Positions 7,323 through 8,503 of a DNA stretch of 8,503 nt are shown here, piece by piece; position 1 is the stretch's first letter; each line of letters starts with the position of its first letter. This DNA is from Verrucomicrobiales bacterium (GTDB lineage Bacteria; Verrucomicrobiota; Verrucomicrobiia; Verrucomicrobiales; Akkermansiaceae). The notes beneath the pieces are model-generated. The model did not search any database, was not told where the DNA came from, and was given only the letters and a program-made list of their open reading frames with translations. The translations under genes and the position numbers were made by a program. The stretch covers positions 1 through 8,503 of the forward strand of contig DPWT01000053.1 in the NCBI GenBank assembly GCA_003527555.1. Direction: 5' to 3'.

Positions 7323-8503
7323 TTATTTGGTCTCTATCGTAATCAAACCATCCCAACCTGGGGCTGGCACCTCAACTTCAAATAACAATCGCCGATAAAA
7401 TTTTGCTACTCCCGCAAAATGAGATTCATCGTTAATTTGCTCAAGTAGCTGACTAGCACTCACCCAATCACCCGAAGTATATTTATTCACAACCAATTGC
7501 ATCACTGCATTTTCCTCAGGTATTGCCGATGCTGGTGTCCAGAGAGACACACCACCATCGCGCCCCATGACGCGAACCTTAGCAACATAAATCCAGTTGA
7601 AATTATCATAAAACTTCTCAGCTACTGTGGCCGATATAAGTAGGTCAACCCCTAGAGCTTTGGTCAAACCCTCAATCCGAGACGCCAAGTTAACAGCGTC
7701 ACCAATAACGGTGAAATCCGTGCGTTGATCTGAACCAACCTCGCCCACAATCGCCTCGCCATGATGAATCCCAACCCCTATCCGGAATGGCTTCAAACCA
7801 TCGGCCTCCCATGATCTGTTAAGCTCATCAAGCACATCTAACATTTTTTGTGCAGCCAATACAGAATGGTTTAACTGGTTATCTATATCAGATTCTCCTA
7901 ATTCACCCCATGTAGCCATGATCGCATCCCCAATAAATTTATCCACAGTACCGCCATGTGAAAAAATAACCTCTACCATACGCTCCAAGTATGTGTTGAG
8001 CTGCGTAAATAACTCACCGGCATCCTGTTCCTCTGAACGATGAGTGAAACCACGAATATCTGTAAACAACACAGTAACCTCACGGCGATTACCTGACGCC
8101 GCCTTATAATAACCCTCGGGCGCACGTATGATAGCATCCGCGACATCTGGGGACATTGATCTGCGTAAATGCCGGTGAAGCTGCTGCCGTCGCGCGCGCT
8201 CTGACATGGCTTGCCAAATAATAGCACATAATAGCCCAAGTCCATAAGCCGATAAAGACGCCATGCTACCAATCAAACGCTGTCGATGATCCACTAAAGC
8301 TTGCTCTAGATAGAACCAAAAAATTCCCCCAAAGATAATTGCAGCCCCTATGATCCATGTTCGATTCAATTTAAAACAAACAATAAAACTAAGCACAAGA
8401 CCCAGCAGGACAAGCATCGTAATACGTCTTCTGTCATTAGCCCCATAATCACTATACCAGGCATCTTCCAGCAATGCAGTTAGAACATGCATATGCAATT
8501 GCG
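7323..8503 (-). CDS. CHASE2-type membrane adenylate cyclase, class III, 5' end cut by the window edge
   Basis: The protein makes cAMP from ATP at the membrane. The frame is open through the right edge; TTG 8498 and ATG 8492 are probably internal. Numbering is from TTG 8498. Residues 2-20 (HMHVLTALLED and following) resemble the end of a CHASE2 sensor domain. Three hydrophobic segments lie at about 25-42, 47-64 and 76-96, followed by a basic linker. The cyclase domain is at about 139-320. Metal-binding Asp147 sits in FTDIRGFT and Asp191 in GDAIMA. The adenine-selecting pair is Lys187 and Thr263, and the transition-state residues are Asn270 and Arg274. The Lys/Thr pair is the class IIIb pattern. 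The last 65 residues (YTSGDW, then GWDGLITIETK) match the C-terminal TPR-like tail common in these bacterial cyclases. The gene converges on thiD with 33 bases between stops. Adenylate rather than guanylate specificity is inferred from Lys187. The signal it senses is unknown. Confidence 0.93.
   Translation of the reverse strand, partial: QLHMHVLTALLEDAWYSDYGANDRRRITMLVLLGLVLSFIVCFKLNRTWIIGAAIIFGGIFWFYLEQALVDHRQRLIGSMASLSAYGLGLLCAIIWQAMSERARRQQLHRHLRRSMSPDVADAIIRAPEGYYKAASGNRREVTVLFTDIRGFTHRSEEQDAGELFTQLNTYLERMVEVIFSHGGTVDKFIGDAIMATWGELGESDIDNQLNHSVLAAQKMLDVLDELNRSWEADGLKPFRIGVGIHHGEAIVGEVGSDQRTDFTVIGDAVNLASRIEGLTKALGVDLLISATVAEKFYDNFNWIYVAKVRVMGRDGGVSLWTPASAIPEENAVMQLVVNKYTSGDWVSASQLLEQINDESHFAGVAKFYRRLLFEVEVPAPGWDGLITIETK

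Noticed and set aside
1..8503. Mobile elements, CRISPR arrays, tRNA or rRNA genes
   Set aside because: No transposase, repeat-spacer pattern, terminal inverted repeats or RNA gene signature was seen on either strand.

Overview
The window most likely comes from a Gram-negative bacterium of the PVC group, with Verrucomicrobiota the best guess. This is inferred from the gene set and protein style: a DUF58 protein, a BatA-type protein and a double-VWA protein with a glutamine-amidotransferase-like domain. The thiD and CHASE2-cyclase genes fit the same guess, and no start shows a strong Shine-Dalgarno sequence. No rRNA or marker protein is present to prove it.

Positions 1-6450 hold a tightly packed + strand run of four genes. 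The first is the 3' part of a polytopic membrane protein that I cannot place in a family. The second is a DUF58 protein sharing an ATGA overlap with it. The third is a BatA-like membrane-anchored VWA protein, and the fourth a 915-residue membrane protein with two VWA domains flanking a cysteine-free amidotransferase-like domain. Together the last three carry four MIDAS-type DxSxS motifs. Such sets normally travel with a MoxR AAA+ ATPase, and none is visible here; it would be expected to the left of the window. The predicted layout is a cytoplasmic DUF58 protein plus two inner-membrane proteins with VWA domains in the periplasm. This matches the Bat/MoxR-VWA type of cluster, whose exact function is poorly known (envelope stress, aerotolerance, or maturation of protein complexes).

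At 6495-7289 lies thiD, the HMP/HMP-P kinase of thiamine synthesis, 44 bases after the VWA gene on the same strand. At 7323-8503 on the - strand, converging on thiD, is the 3' part of a membrane-bound class III adenylate cyclase. Its visible N-terminus looks like the end of a CHASE2 sensor, so the gene runs past the right edge. The thiD-cyclase part looks more AT-rich than the VWA genes.

The most unusual point is the start of the BatA-like gene. Clear family sequence, including the first membrane helix, continues in frame upstream of the first canonical start (GTG 2012), but that stretch contains no ATG, GTG or TTG. This implies a non-canonical start (ATC 1919), a frameshift or error at the T-run 1914-1918, or real N-terminal loss. 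No mobile element, CRISPR, RNA gene or convincing promoter or terminator was found, and there is no gene-free stretch over 300 bases.
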